Counted from the stretch's first letter, positions 9,461-18,888 are shown. The stretch: 64,000 bases of DNA from Lachnospiraceae bacterium (GCA_017416465.1 JAFQCK010000159.1:33093-97092), one strand, 5' to 3'. Notes: generated from the letters alone by a model not told the origin. Program-made: numbers and translations.

Positions 9461-9487
9461 TGTACATTTTTTATTCTAAAATGTACT
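9461..9487. repeat. Hairpin in the thyA leader
   Basis: GTACATTTT and AAAATGTAC form a perfect 9-bp stem with a 7-base loop, ten bases upstream of the thyA start. It could act on thyA mRNA; it is one of several leader hairpins in this window. Confidence 0.6.
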
Positions 9488-9541
9488 TTATCCTTTCTAA
9501 AAAATTTATATATTTACAAAACTTATTAAATTCATCTCATA

Positions 9542-10534
9542 TTAACATCTTATATATCGTTGATTTTTACTATTAGGCTTATCAGGTATCGTCATTCTTA
9601 CAAGATTAAGTTCTAATGCCGGATTCATATAATTTTTCCGAAATGTTTCCTTTGACCTTAATCCTAACATTCCCATAATAGTGGTTGCTGTATATGGCAC
9701 ATCGTATTCCATAACATCTAACATTCTTTTTAAATATTCTGTCATTTGTTCGCCAATTTCTGATATTTGTACCGATACTTCATCTAAGATTTTATCTATC
9801 TGCATAAGCATAAACTCTATAAACGTTGTCGACTCTCCCTCTACATGACATCTCGCAATCGCTTCATAATAGTCATCTTGAAACTTTTCAATCTGACTTT
9901 CTATTGGAATAAATTCAAAGATTGGTTTCCAACACGATAAAATTGCTGTATGCCATAATCTTGCCATTCTTCCATTCCCATCCGAGAAAGGATGAATAAA
10001 CACAAATTCATAATGAAAAACACTAGCTAATATGAGAGGATGTATACTATTTTTTTCCTTTTTCATCCAAGAAAAAAGTTCCTCCATTCGGCTCGGAACA
10101 AATCTTGCAGGAGGACACATAAAAATACATACATCTCCGTTAAAAACACCTTCCTCCCCTTTTCTAAAATCCCCGGATTCCTCGACAATATACTTCGTCA
10201 TAATACCGTGAAATTCTTTAAGTTTTTTTATGCTATATGGATTAATATCTTTAAGTTTTTCATAAGCAGCATAGGCATTTTTTACTTCTTGTATTTCCTT
10301 TTGTTCTCCAAGTACCAACTTTCCATTTATGACATCTCTCACTTGACTAAGAGACAACGAATTTGCTTCAATTTTTAATGATGAATGTATAGATTTAATT
10401 CTATTATTTCTTCTAAGATGAGGTTTTGTCTCAAGATTGTTTGACACAGATATCTTACCTATCTTTTCAGAAATAGAAGAGACATATGCTAATATCTCAT
10501 TCGTTATATTAAATGGTGGTTTATATCCGCTCAT
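9542..10534 (-). CDS. Fic family protein (probable AMP-transferase)
   Basis: A 330-residue Fic protein. The catalytic motif HPFSDGNGRMARLW lies near residue 185, and GDFRKGEEGVF precedes it as in the family. An inhibitory-helix motif (SSLKIEAN, S/TxxxE-N type) lies near residue 50, N-terminal to the Fic core, which makes this a class II, self-inhibited enzyme. The C-terminal 90 residues look like a winged-helix region. Such proteins usually transfer AMP to a protein side chain; the target is unknown. GGAGG precedes the ATG by about seven bases. Confidence 0.85.
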   Translation of the reverse strand: MSGYKPPFNITNEILAYVSSISEKIGKISVSNNLETKPHLRRNNRIKSIHSSLKIEANSLSLSQVRDVINGKLVLGEQKEIQEVKNAYAAYEKLKDINPYSIKKLKEFHGIMTKYIVEESGDFRKGEEGVFNGDVCIFMCPPARFVPSRMEELFSWMKKEKNSIHPLILASVFHYEFVFIHPFSDGNGRMARLWHTAILSCWKPIFEFIPIESQIEKFQDDYYEAIARCHVEGESTTFIEFMLMQIDKILDEVSVQISEIGEQMTEYLKRMLDVMEYDVPYTATTIMGMLGLRSKETFRKNYMNPALELNLVRMTIPDKPNSKNQRYIRC

Positions 10535-10551
10535 TCCCTGCCTCCAACTTA

Positions 10552-10575
10552 CTTATTATCTTGCTTATTATCTTA
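10552..10575. promoter_or_regulatory. Two tandem 12-bp repeats in the Fic gene promoter region
   Basis: CTTATTATCTTG and CTTATTATCTTA stand head to tail, followed by an AT-rich stretch whose minus strand contains TATAAT-like sequence. They lie 18-41 bases upstream of the Fic start. They may bind a regulator or be a chance AT-rich duplication. Confidence 0.4.
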
Positions 10576-10608
10576 CTTTATTATATAAGTTATATACGTA
10601 AAAAGCAA

Positions 10609-11874
10609 TCAATTAATAATTTCTATCGGCACAAATGCTTCAACATATATACCATCCTCACGATATTCTTCTTTAATAAGTTCACCATATTTTCTTATTC
10701 TTTGAATTTCACCTGCACGACTATATTCAAATACTCTTGAAATAAATATTCTTTGATTTCTGATAATCTCTTCAATATATGAAAGTAATGTATCAAATCC
10801 TTCGTGCTTCTTTATTGTTGCATTCATAGTATAATCTGCTTTAAAATCCCTGAATACCGGTAACTCAGTGCCACCATTTGCTTTTACATTTTCTAACACC
10901 TTGTCCTGTTTATTAAATACTGTAATAATTGTCTTATCAGTTACCCCCAAATCTTCAAGTGTTTTATAAACTGTATGCATCTGCTTATCCATCTGTGGAT
11001 TGGATGCATCAACAACGTGAATTAAAATATCCGCATATTTTGCTTCTTCGAGTGTACTTCTAAAAGCATCTATCAAGTGATGTGGAAGTTTTCTGATAAA
11101 TCCAACCGTATCAGTAAGCATTATCTCCTGACCGCTTTCTAATTTATAACTTCTCGTAGTTGGGTCAAGAGTCGCAAACAGCTTATCTTCTTCTATAACT
11201 GATGCGCCTGTAAGCTCATTTAATAGAGTGGATTTACCTGCATTCGTATATCCGACAATAGAAATAACCATTCCGGGTGCAGAACTTCTCTTTCTTCTTG
11301 AAAGCTCTCTATGTGTCTTCATATCCTCTATCTCTTTTTTGAGAACTGCAATTCTATCTTTGATAAGACGTCTGTCCATCTCAAGCTTCTTTTCACCCGG
11401 ACCTCTTGTTCCTATACCACCACCAAGTCTTGAAAGCGACTTTCCAAGACCTGTAAGTCTCGACTGTCTGTATTTAAGCTGTGCAAGCTCAACCTGAATC
11501 TTTCCTTCACCTGTCGTAGCTCTTTTTGCAAATATATCTAAGATAACCAAAGTTCTGTCCATAACTTTTATATCCAACATATCTCTTAAATTTCTAAGCT
11601 GTGCAGGACTTAACTCATCATCACACACAATACCTGTTGCTCCAAGCTCATCAATAAGCACCTTAATCTCTTCAATCTTACCTTTTCCGATATAAGTACC
11701 CGAATGAACAGCTTCTCTATTCTGTATCACAGTTGCTAAAACCTCTGCACCTGCTGTTTTTACTAAATCTTTTAATTCTTCTAAAGATTCTTCTGTATCA
11801 TCATTGACATAAGTAGATACACCAACTAAAATTACACGTTCTATTTCGTCTGCAATTTCATACGTTTTTTCCAT
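10609..11874 (-). CDS. hflX: GTPase HflX
   Basis: A ribosome-associated GTPase, about 421 residues. The N-terminal HflX domain shows SGTYIGKGKIEEI and DDELSPAQLRNL, then the glycine-rich linker region SRLGGGIGTRGPGEKKLEMD. The G domain follows with GYTNAGKSTLLN (G1), DTVGFIRKLP (G3) and FNKQDK (G4). The frame extends upstream to 11925, but that part crosses a hairpin. The ATG at 11874 (MEKTYEIADE) follows GGAGGA and is the best start. Known HflX proteins split or rescue stalled ribosomes. Confidence 0.92.
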   Translation of the reverse strand: MEKTYEIADEIERVILVGVSTYVNDDTEESLEELKDLVKTAGAEVLATVIQNREAVHSGTYIGKGKIEEIKVLIDELGATGIVCDDELSPAQLRNLRDMLDIKVMDRTLVILDIFAKRATTGEGKIQVELAQLKYRQSRLTGLGKSLSRLGGGIGTRGPGEKKLEMDRRLIKDRIAVLKKEIEDMKTHRELSRRKRSSAPGMVISIVGYTNAGKSTLLNELTGASVIEEDKLFATLDPTTRSYKLESGQEIMLTDTVGFIRKLPHHLIDAFRSTLEEAKYADILIHVVDASNPQMDKQMHTVYKTLEDLGVTDKTIITVFNKQDKVLENVKANGGTELPVFRDFKADYTMNATIKKHEGFDTLLSYIEEIIRNQRIFISRVFEYSRAGEIQRIRKYGELIKEEYREDGIYVEAFVPIEIIN

Positions 11875-11904
11875 AATATCCTCCATATTGGATCTTTTTG
11901 TAAT

Positions 11905-11952
11905 AGAATTTGTGCTCCAACACAAATTCTGACAAACTTTAGTTCGTTTGTC
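11905..11952. repeat. Two tandem hairpins in the hflX leader
   Basis: The first is a perfect 10-bp stem (AGAATTTGTG/CACAAATTCT, six-base loop, 11905-11930). The second follows immediately (GACAAAC/GTTTGTC, 11931-11952). Neither has a long T-run. They end about 30 bases upstream of the hflX start. Confidence 0.75.
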
Positions 11953-12078
11953 TCATCTTTTCATATAAATTTACTGAAATTATAACTGAATAATATATTT
12001 TTTTCAAACACTATATTATTATTCGTTTTCCATTCACAATATATTAATCTTTTTTTAGAATTATGTTTGCATAGATAT

Positions 12079-12111
12079 TTCCCAAAAATGAAATTTCGTT
12101 GTTTTTGGGAA
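12079..12111. repeat. Inverted repeat upstream of the AAA ATPase remnant
   Basis: TTCCCAAAAA and TTTTTGGGAA form a perfect 10-bp inverted repeat with a 13-base spacer, about 38 bases upstream of the broken ATPase gene. It is probably a regulatory site or structure of that gene. Confidence 0.5.
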
Positions 12112-12148
12112 GTGAATGTAATATAATAATATTGCGAGGTGATTTTCC

Positions 12149-12564
12149 ATGAAACTGATTGAAAGAAAACAATACTTAGACAAAATGATAAACGTTATCG
12201 GAACTCCTGACATTAAAGTTCTGACGGGTGTGCGTCGTTCCGGCAAATCAAAGTTGTTGGAGGCTTTCAAAGCCTATGTACAAAAAAATATTACTAACGC
12301 TAATATTATCCATATCAACTTCAATCTTTCTAAGTATGATAACCTTAAAGAATACAAATTGTTGCTTTGAAAAGAAACGAGAAAATTTATATTCAAGTTT
12401 CGGACAATATAACTCACCCCGACACCTTTAAGCGAGAAGTAGAGCCTCTACTTAAAATTAAAGATGCATATCCTAAAATGATAATTGCACGTACACGAAA
12501 TCCCGAATATCAATATGAAGGTGTTATAGTTGTTGATGTGGCGGATTGGTTATTGAACAAATAG
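12149..12564 (+). pseudogene. Remnant of an AAA family ATPase with DUF4143-type C-terminus, internally deleted
   Basis: Two short pieces of one gene remain. The first (12149-12370, 73 residues) begins MKLIERKQYLDKMINVIGTP and holds a P-loop, GVRRSGKSKLL; the gene stops soon after SKYDNLKEY. The second starts at about 12367 and holds the typical end of these proteins ([41 protein letters not shown]). Intact relatives have roughly 400-460 residues, so about 300 are missing. The junction at 12360-12370 marks an internal deletion. The ribosome binding site GAGGTGA is intact. Confidence 0.85.
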
Positions 12565-12627
12565 TCTCTTCCACATAATTAGTCACAGCCTCATTTGTTA
12601 TGAACTATTTTATTTTCCAACAACAAT

Positions 12628-12676
12628 CCCCTTAAGTAGATTTTGGTTCTTTACCTCGTCTACTTAAGGGGTTTTA
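12628..12676 (+). terminator. Rho-independent terminator after the ATPase remnant
   Basis: CCCCTTAAGTAGA (12628-12640) pairs perfectly with TCTACTTAAGGGG (12659-12671), followed by TTTTAT on the plus strand. Confidence 0.8.
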
Positions 12677-12721
12677 TGTCACAACATTCCTAAAGAGTTT
12701 ATAATAACAAAATTATCAAAT

Positions 12722-13378
12722 TTATCCCTTCACACTATTTTCCAATTCTTCCAATGTCTTGGTATGTCTATCCCCTTCATCAATCCCGAATCTTTCATAT
12801 TCCCCATTATCATTCTTTTTATAAGTTCCATAAATTGTATACATCGGGTGATAACTATCGTTATAATAATATGCATATACAAAATACTCACTGTTCAAAT
12901 CCAACGGTTCCATTCCCATTAATCCATGCACAACATACATATCATCACCAGGTACCCATTTTTCATCATCAATCTCCCATACCTTTGAAATCAATTCTTT
13001 ATACTCTTTTTCTTTCATTATTCCTCCAAGTGTATTAATAGTAAATGTCGATTCTTCTACATCTCCCTTATAATATTCATCTACTTCAAAGGTATAATTT
13101 GATTTCATCTCCCAATCATCCAAATACGAATCAATCCCTACAAGCTTTCCTCTAAAAATTACATCTGCTTCTTCACTTAATTCTTCAATTGACGGATTAT
13201 ACACATTCATATCAAGATTTCCTGAACTAAATTGAATCTTATCTTCATCAATTTCAGAAATATCAATACTTGTATTAATCTTTTCCTCCTTCACTTCTTT
13301 TTCTTTAACTTCCTTGTTGCATGAAACAAGCCCCACTACACCTAACATTAAAACCGCTAACATTAACTTTCTTCTCAT
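12722..13378 (-). CDS. Lipoprotein of unknown function (paralogue of the gene at 20567-21238)
   Basis: About 218 residues. A signal peptide ends in a lipobox (LVSC near residue 23), so the mature protein is predicted to be lipid-anchored outside the membrane. A charged linker follows, then a conserved domain with IDISEIDEDKIQFSSGN, ADVIFRGKLV, EVDEYYKGDV and FTINTLGGIMKEKEYKELIS. The same blocks occur in the lipoprotein at 20567-21238. The start at 13378 (MRRKLMLAV) follows AAAGGA at about ten bases. No function is recognised. Confidence 0.8.
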   Translation of the reverse strand: MRRKLMLAVLMLGVVGLVSCNKEVKEKEVKEEKINTSIDISEIDEDKIQFSSGNLDMNVYNPSIEELSEEADVIFRGKLVGIDSYLDDWEMKSNYTFEVDEYYKGDVEESTFTINTLGGIMKEKEYKELISKVWEIDDEKWVPGDDMYVVHGLMGMEPLDLNSEYFVYAYYYNDSYHPMYTIYGTYKKNDNGEYERFGIDEGDRHTKTLEELENSVKG

Positions 13379-13475
13379 AAAAACCACGTCCTTTCTTATT
13401 TATACAATAAGTTTAACATATGGTTCTTATAATTAGAATAAAATGGACTTACTTCTTACAAAAACTTTACAAAAA

Positions 13476-14030
13476 TCAATTTTCCTCATTTTCTATGTCA
13501 TTCGGTTGTTTCCAAAATGTTTCTCTGCAATAGTTCATTACATTCATTGAAAAATACACTAAATTTTCTTTTGGACCATATGTATTATCCCCTACATGTA
13601 AATAATTTGTATACAGAAAATGATAAACAACCTTATTTCCATTCATTAAAAACAATTCTTCCCAGCCACAAGGAACAGGTTCAGATTCATCATATTCGAT
13701 AACTTCTAAATCCAATTCTTTAATTCTCTTTACAAGTTCATCAATAATTTCTCTATCAGTAGTATTATATACATTCTCATCATAACCATATATTCTCGCT
13801 TCTGTGATTTCCTGCTTATCCACTATACTTATATCACTTAATTCTTCTGACCAGTCCAATGCTTTCCATGATGTATCAATCTCATTTTCTTCTATATTTT
13901 TCACAACACTTCCTTCATTGCCCACATCATTTGTTCTCTTCATCTCACTACTCGCTTTTTCTCCACAACCCACACTAAGAATCATACTGCACACAATAAT
14001 AATCAATGTCCTTATCTTCTTTTTAATCAT
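13476..14030 (-). CDS. Lipoprotein of unknown function (paralogue of the gene at 15579-16073)
   Basis: About 184 residues with a lysine-rich signal peptide and a lipobox, SVGC. The mature part has EITEARIYGYDENVYNTTD, NKVVYHFLYTNYLHVGDN and YGPKENLVYFSMNVMNYC. These blocks match the lipoprotein at 15579-16073 closely. The open frame reaches 14126, but the ATG at 14030 (MIKKKIRTLII) follows AGGAG and begins a proper signal peptide. Function unknown. Confidence 0.78.
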   Translation of the reverse strand: MIKKKIRTLIIIVCSMILSVGCGEKASSEMKRTNDVGNEGSVVKNIEENEIDTSWKALDWSEELSDISIVDKQEITEARIYGYDENVYNTTDREIIDELVKRIKELDLEVIEYDESEPVPCGWEELFLMNGNKVVYHFLYTNYLHVGDNTYGPKENLVYFSMNVMNYCRETFWKQPNDIENEEN

Positions 14031-14116
14031 ACAAACCAACTCCTTTTTATATTTTATAAAATACTTTGTTATTCTTGTATAAATATGTGTTTTCAAATCT
14101 AAAAAGTGTTGCATAA

Positions 14117-14170
14117 AAAACTCCAATTATAAGACCTACTACTTATCTTCTTATCTTAAATTGGAGTTTT
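14117..14170 (-). terminator. Rho-independent terminator after the lipoprotein gene at 14199
   Basis: AAAACTCCAAT and ATTGGAGTTTT form an 11-bp perfect stem around a 32-base loop that itself contains ATAAG/CTTAT. A T-run follows on the minus strand. Confidence 0.7.
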
Positions 14171-14198
14171 CTAAATTAATTATATACTTTATATGTGC

Positions 14199-14648
14199 TT
14201 ACTCTACATAACTCATATACACCACATATTTTTCACTATCTGTTTCCTCATAAATAACGAAACTTTCTATATTTATAGGCACTGAAGGATCATTAACTTT
14301 TCTTTTAACCGTACCAAGTCTGTCATACACTATCATATTTTCATTATACTCCATATCTGTCATATTTTTTATTACATAACGATAATCATAACTATCCTCA
14401 ACCAAGAAAAAACCTGCATCTTTAATTTCCGTAATAAATTTTTCCATCCGTTCCTTTTCAACACCTAACTCGACATAATATGCACCATCATATTCATCAT
14501 CCTTCAACGTATTCTCTACTGAAATCACTTCATAATCATCCTCATTTATTCCAAAGAAAGTTTCTATCATTTCCTTTCTGCTTTCTTTCCCACAAGCTGA
14601 TAATCCCATAATAATAAGTACCATTAATACTGTAAATACTTTTCTCAT
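14199..14648 (-). CDS. Small lipoprotein of unknown function
   Basis: About 149 residues. The signal peptide MRKVFTVLMVLIIMGLSACG ends in a lipobox LSAC. The mature part is acidic and shows no family I recognise. The start at 14648 follows GAGGTG at six bases; the GTG three codons earlier overlaps that site. It is one of several lipoprotein genes in a row, all on the minus strand. Confidence 0.72.
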   Translation of the reverse strand: MRKVFTVLMVLIIMGLSACGKESRKEMIETFFGINEDDYEVISVENTLKDDEYDGAYYVELGVEKERMEKFITEIKDAGFFLVEDSYDYRYVIKNMTDMEYNENMIVYDRLGTVKRKVNDPSVPINIESFVIYEETDSEKYVVYMSYVE

Positions 14649-14732
14649 TAATATCACCTCAGCAAATACAATTTTTATTTAATACAAAAATATTTCCTTA
14701 TTCAAAAAATCATGTCCAACATCTTATTTAAC

Positions 14733-15510
14733 CTATTTCCCAAATGGATAAGTAAAACTTTTTCCTACAACTTCACATCTCCATTCCAAATCATTTTCAT
14801 CTCTTATTCCTGCCACAACATATCCCTGTCGTTCCATACCATTATCTTCGGTTCTATCACATGTTATTTCAAAAAGCAAAATATTCTCCGTTGCCACTTT
14901 ATCTTTATATAGTTTATAATCCTCCGATGTATCATCTGCCAAATCTATTGCTATAACTTTATAGCTTGTTTCTTCTCTTAAATACTTCAATGCTAACTCT
15001 TGTACATAATCTATTTCTTCCGGTGTATGTAACTCACTAAAATTAGTTTCTATTTCTTCTGTGGTTTCAAGTGTGCTTTCCATTAATTTCACATCTTCCT
15101 CTACATCATAAATTGTAGTTCTTTTTTCTACATCCGTGCTATAACATACATCACCATTATCTGAAAGATATTCTGCTAATACATAGGTTTCTTCAAGATA
15201 TTTATTCACAAATTCACCATACTCTTTTAATAGTAATATATCCGATTCATCTATTTGTTTTAAATCATACTCAAAATTTTTTTCTTCACAAATAACCTCT
15301 TCACCTGTATTTGTTAAGCTAAAAATTTTAAATGTATATTCACCTGTATTTTGAATTTTATATGGATTCCATTCGATTAAATAATCTTTTATTCCATCAT
15401 TATATATTCTTATACTTTTATTGTCTGCATGAGCACTTGTTATATAGGATGACCAAATTAATTCTTCTCTGGAATATATACTAATAGTATTCTCTTTTTC
15501 TTTTATTCAT
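14733..15510 (-). pseudogene. Frameshifted gene for a protein of unknown function
   Basis: The reading frame ending at 14733 can be followed upstream past a GTG at 15209 to a stop at 15507. That whole stretch has protein-like sequence (SIYSREELIWSSYITSAHAD, later IQNTGEYTFKIFSLTNTGEE). The only good start, an ATG at 15510 with an upstream GAAGGGTG, is one base out of frame and stops after nine codons. Dropping one A from the A-rich tract right after that ATG would restore one open gene of about 258 codons. The gene is probably inactive, or possibly phase-variable. The opening motif IYSxxxELIWS recurs in the relic at 16058-16210. Function unknown. Confidence 0.65.
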
Positions 15511-15578
15511 CTTTTTCACCCTTCTTTAATATTATATAATATAAAGCATCCTCCAACAGATTGTAATATGAGCCATGA

Positions 15579-16073
15579 CTATTTCCAAAACGTCTTTCCA
15601 CAATACCCCATCACATTAATATAAAAATCAATTGCCTTATCTTTAGGTCCATATTGATTCGAACCTACATATAAATAATCTGTATACAGAAAATGATATA
15701 CCACTTTATTATTATCTAATAAAAATAATTCACTATATCCATCTACAGCTTCTTTTTCTTCATTTACTACTTGAACATCTAATTCATCAATTCTATTTAT
15801 AATCTCCTCTATAATCTCATTATCTGTGGTATTATATACATTTTCATCATAACCATATATTCTTGCTTCTGTAATTTGTTGTTCTTTTATTATACTTATA
15901 TCACTTAACTGTTCCGTCCAATCCAAATCCTTTCTAGACAAACTCACTGTAATTTTTTCTTCATCATTTTCCACTATACTTCCCTCCTCACTATTATTCT
16001 TACTCCCACAGCCTACACATAACACAATGCTGCATCCTAAACTTATTAATAAATATTTTAATTTTTTATCCAT
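15579..16073 (-). CDS. Lipoprotein of unknown function (paralogue of the gene at 13476-14030)
   Basis: About 164 residues with signal peptide and lipobox (LCVGC near residue 22). The mature part contains ITEARIYGYDENVYNTTDNE and KVVYHFLYTDYLYVGSNQYG, nearly the same as the lipoprotein at 13476-14030, so the two arose by duplication. The ATG at 16073 (MDKKLKYLL) follows GGAG at five bases. The C-terminus here ends at GKTFWK, slightly shorter than in the paralogue. Confidence 0.78.
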   Translation of the reverse strand: MDKKLKYLLISLGCSIVLCVGCGSKNNSEEGSIVENDEEKITVSLSRKDLDWTEQLSDISIIKEQQITEARIYGYDENVYNTTDNEIIEEIINRIDELDVQVVNEEKEAVDGYSELFLLDNNKVVYHFLYTDYLYVGSNQYGPKDKAIDFYINVMGYCGKTFWK

Positions 16074-16210
16074 ATTAACTCCTTCCAAACTTCTCTTAAC
16101 TCAACTATATCTCTATCATTCATATTATAATAAAATGTATTACTTGTCATTAGAATTTCTTTTCCTATTAATTTCGACCAAATTAACTCATCAGATTTAC
16201 CTGAATATAT
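16058..16210 (-). pseudogene. Short relic of a gene related to the one at 14733-15510
   Basis: After an in-frame TAA, the minus strand reads IYSGKSDELIWSKLIGKEIL and about 30 further residues, then stops inside the next gene. This matches the opening of the frameshifted gene at 14733-15510 (IYSREELIWSSY). It has no start codon or ribosome binding site of its own, so it looks like a leftover N-terminal fragment. Confidence 0.5.
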
Positions 16211-16230
16211 TTAAACAGTTTTCTTCTTCC

Positions 16231-16257
16231 GTAAGTGCCTAAAAATTAGGCACTTAC
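16231..16257. repeat. Intergenic hairpin
   Basis: GTAAGTGCCTA and TAGGCACTTAC form a perfect 11-bp stem with a short AAAAT loop. It lies between two decayed genes and may be a terminator remnant, as no clear T-run follows on either strand. Confidence 0.55.
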
Positions 16258-16323
16258 ACATAAAATAAAACTACAACATATAATTAGTATTATATTCGTA
16301 TATGTTTTTTTTACCTATCATTC

Positions 16324-17525
16324 CTATTTCACAACATATCCTGGACTACATAAAGTATATTCCCACGAAAATATTACATTATTATATAAATATCCAACCG
16401 TTCCATCTAAATAATAAATTACTTGTTGAACAGTGCCACTTCCAGGATTCCACATTTCCATATATTGCGTACTACCATAATAATAATACCCATATATAAC
16501 CGTTGCATGTCCTCACCTTTTTTCTTCATCATCTTCGTAGTAATAATTGCCTGAACTCATATAAATAGGATAACCTTTTTTAATTTGTTCTTTTACTTCA
16601 TAATAACTTAATTTTCTTTCAAGATAAGAATATGCTACATCATATAAAGCAAGTGCCATCTGTGCTTCTGAAGCACTTCTCCCCTTCTTACATAACATTT
16701 TACCCACTATCCAGCCAGTCCAAATCCCCTCAATATTTTCACCATATGTATATGCTACATCAGTTGCACTTAAATCCTCATACCCAGTTTTTAAATATTT
16801 AACAATTGTAGCTACAGAAGCTGCCCAACATATCGGGTCATCAAACTGTTGAGTAAATCAATCGCTAATACAACATTCATAGCCATCCGACTCAATTTCT
16901 TCAACCAATCCACCTGAACAAATCTCTACTCCACTTTCAATATTTCCTATGCTAACTATATTATCTAAAACCACATTAAAGCTATAATTATCTTCTATAT
17001 ATTTTTTCCACTCCTCATAACTTTTTACTGTAATTTCCTGACTTTCATCTTCGTATATAAAGTGTATATTATTATCTTTATCAATTATATAAGTATTTTT
17101 ATCCTCTTTTATAATCAACATATCTGAATTATAATTAACTTCATTTAACACTTCTACATATTCTTCTGTGATATTACAATACAATTTATTCTCATAATTA
17201 AATACTGCAATAAGTTTAAATATACTTCCATTATAATAGACTGGATAATACCAGATTTTTCCGTTGTTAGTTAAATCATTGTCAAAGATATAAAAAGCTT
17301 CTCCTGCTGTTAAATCTTCAATAGTTATATCATCTTCATAATTTCCATACATTAAATACGCTTGCAAGTTATCTTCATAATTAGAATTAAAATATTCATT
17401 TATCTGAATCGGAACATTATTTTCAGTTAAACTCATTTCAGATGCCACAATACTTATACTAAAATTGCAAAATATATAAACGAACATTAATAAACAAGAA
17501 ATTATTTTTTTATTTTTTTCTTCAT
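16324..17525 (-). pseudogene. Secreted papain-like cysteine protease (C39/C70-like), broken by a frameshift and two in-frame TGA codons
   Basis: One reading frame of about 390 codons encodes a signal peptide, a propeptide-like region and a papain-like core. The catalytic cysteine lies in QQFDDPICWAASVATIVKYL and the histidine in GHATVIYGYYYYG. Three lesions are visible. The ATG at 17525 (with AGGAGA upstream) is out of frame because an A-tract after it is one base short; adding one A would give MKKKIKKIISCLLMFVYIFC, a good signal peptide. TGA codons stand in frame at 16858-16860, just before the cysteine motif, and at 16513-16515, just before the histidine motif. Other genes here use TGA as stop. 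Decay is the simplest reading. Confidence 0.8.
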
Positions 17526-17625
17526 ACCATTTTCTCCTATTCTCTAATCAATATATTTTTATAAATACTTATACATTTTTTTCCAATCATCCTTTCTATA
17601 TACTACTATATATTTTCTTATCATC

Positions 17626-18876
17626 TTACACCATCTCCTCTTTCCTAAAATACATCAACTTATCCCCTTTAATATCCTTAATATACTCGCTTTCAAAGCT
17701 ATACTCATACCTTGCGTTTTTCAAAGCTTCTTCTAAGATATTTCTCTCAAACACCTCCTTAATTGCATTTGTCTCACTCATATCGTCTACATATAACCTT
17801 ACCAAGAAATCATTTATCCCTCGTTGAATAACTTGAAATTGCTTAATAACATCATCAAGCACACAATTCACATTTTCAATTGCTCTTGGAAATATATAAG
17901 CATTTAATCTTGTTCCATCTTCACACTCAGCATAGTTGTGACTTCTTCCAACTGTCAATTTAATTATTGGTGAATGATTTCCACACTTACATTCAATCTT
18001 GTTTGTAACCTTACCTCTGTCCCCAATGTTATACCTTATAAATGGAGTTCTTTTATTTATTAAAGATGTTATTATTAAATCTTTTTCACTTTCATCATCA
18101 TTATTACAATCTCCAATTTTATGAACAATTCCATCTTCACCCATTACTTCAACATAAACATTTTCAGACATAATATGCATATTTCCATAAGGACACTCAT
18201 ATGCAATAGAATTAAATTCATAACTTCCATATTGATTAGCTATCTTACAATCAAAGAAATCCTTTACCTTTCTTCGTAATTCATCAGTTAACATTTCTCC
18301 TGTAAATTCAATATATTCAACTGTATCAATAGGGCTTAACTCATACTTTAATGCTGTATTAATTAACATTTTCGCTGTACTTGGCTGTAATAATAACCAT
18401 TTAGGCTTATAATCTGTCATTTTCATATATATTTCTTTAAGCCTTTCATCATTCAATGATGTTTTTGAGAATCCTAATGTGTTCCTATCTTCCGTTTCCA
18501 TCATTTCTTTACTTCCAAGAAATCTTATCGTATAAAAATAACACATCCTGTCCCATGTATTAATTCCATAATATTTTCTTCTTAGATTCCATAATGGTGT
18601 CATCGACATCAAAAAATCTTTCTTATTCCAATCAATTGTTAATATTTTTCCTGTTGAACCTGAAGTAGATACTTTTATTGCATCCTTATTACCTTTCATC
18701 ATATATTCTATTGGAGATATTGGAAAACCTGACTCTACAATATCATCTTTTGAAACTATTGGCAGTTTTTCAAATTCTACATTTTCACTTTCTTTACTCT
18801 CTGTATATTCAATATTTTCTCTATAAAAGAGAGACTTCTCATATGCATATTGTGCTATTCTTTCGTGTTTATTCAA
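17626..18876 (-). CDS. PaaK-like adenylate-forming enzyme (phenylacetate-CoA ligase/CapK family)
   Basis: A 416-residue member of the adenylate-forming superfamily, related to phenylacetate-CoA ligase and CapK. The ATP-binding loop is STSGSTGKILTIDW near residue 70; ANQYGSYEFNSIAYECPYGN near 225 and RYNIGDRGKV near 290 are the later core motifs. It should activate a carboxylate with ATP. It lies 12 bases after a second AMP-forming ligase that follows an acyl carrier protein, so its product may be passed to a thiol in the same pathway. The substrate is unknown. Confidence 0.78.
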   Translation of the reverse strand: MNKHERIAQYAYEKSLFYRENIEYTESKESENVEFEKLPIVSKDDIVESGFPISPIEYMMKGNKDAIKVSTSGSTGKILTIDWNKKDFLMSMTPLWNLRRKYYGINTWDRMCYFYTIRFLGSKEMMETEDRNTLGFSKTSLNDERLKEIYMKMTDYKPKWLLLQPSTAKMLINTALKYELSPIDTVEYIEFTGEMLTDELRRKVKDFFDCKIANQYGSYEFNSIAYECPYGNMHIMSENVYVEVMGEDGIVHKIGDCNNDDESEKDLIITSLINKRTPFIRYNIGDRGKVTNKIECKCGNHSPIIKLTVGRSHNYAECEDGTRLNAYIFPRAIENVNCVLDDVIKQFQVIQRGINDFLVRLYVDDMSETNAIKEVFERNILEEALKNARYEYSFESEYIKDIKGDKLMYFRKEEMV

Positions 18877-18888
18877 TTCTTAACCTCC

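Noticed and set aside
12061-12270. Minus-strand frame overlapping the AAA ATPase remnant
   Set aside because: It lies antisense to the P-loop part and across the upstream inverted repeat, with no ribosome binding site.
16513-16860. TGA read as selenocysteine in the papain-like protease frame
   Set aside because: No hairpin with the features of a bacterial SECIS was evident right after either TGA, neither TGA replaces the catalytic cysteine, and the start is also frameshifted. Pseudogene is simpler.
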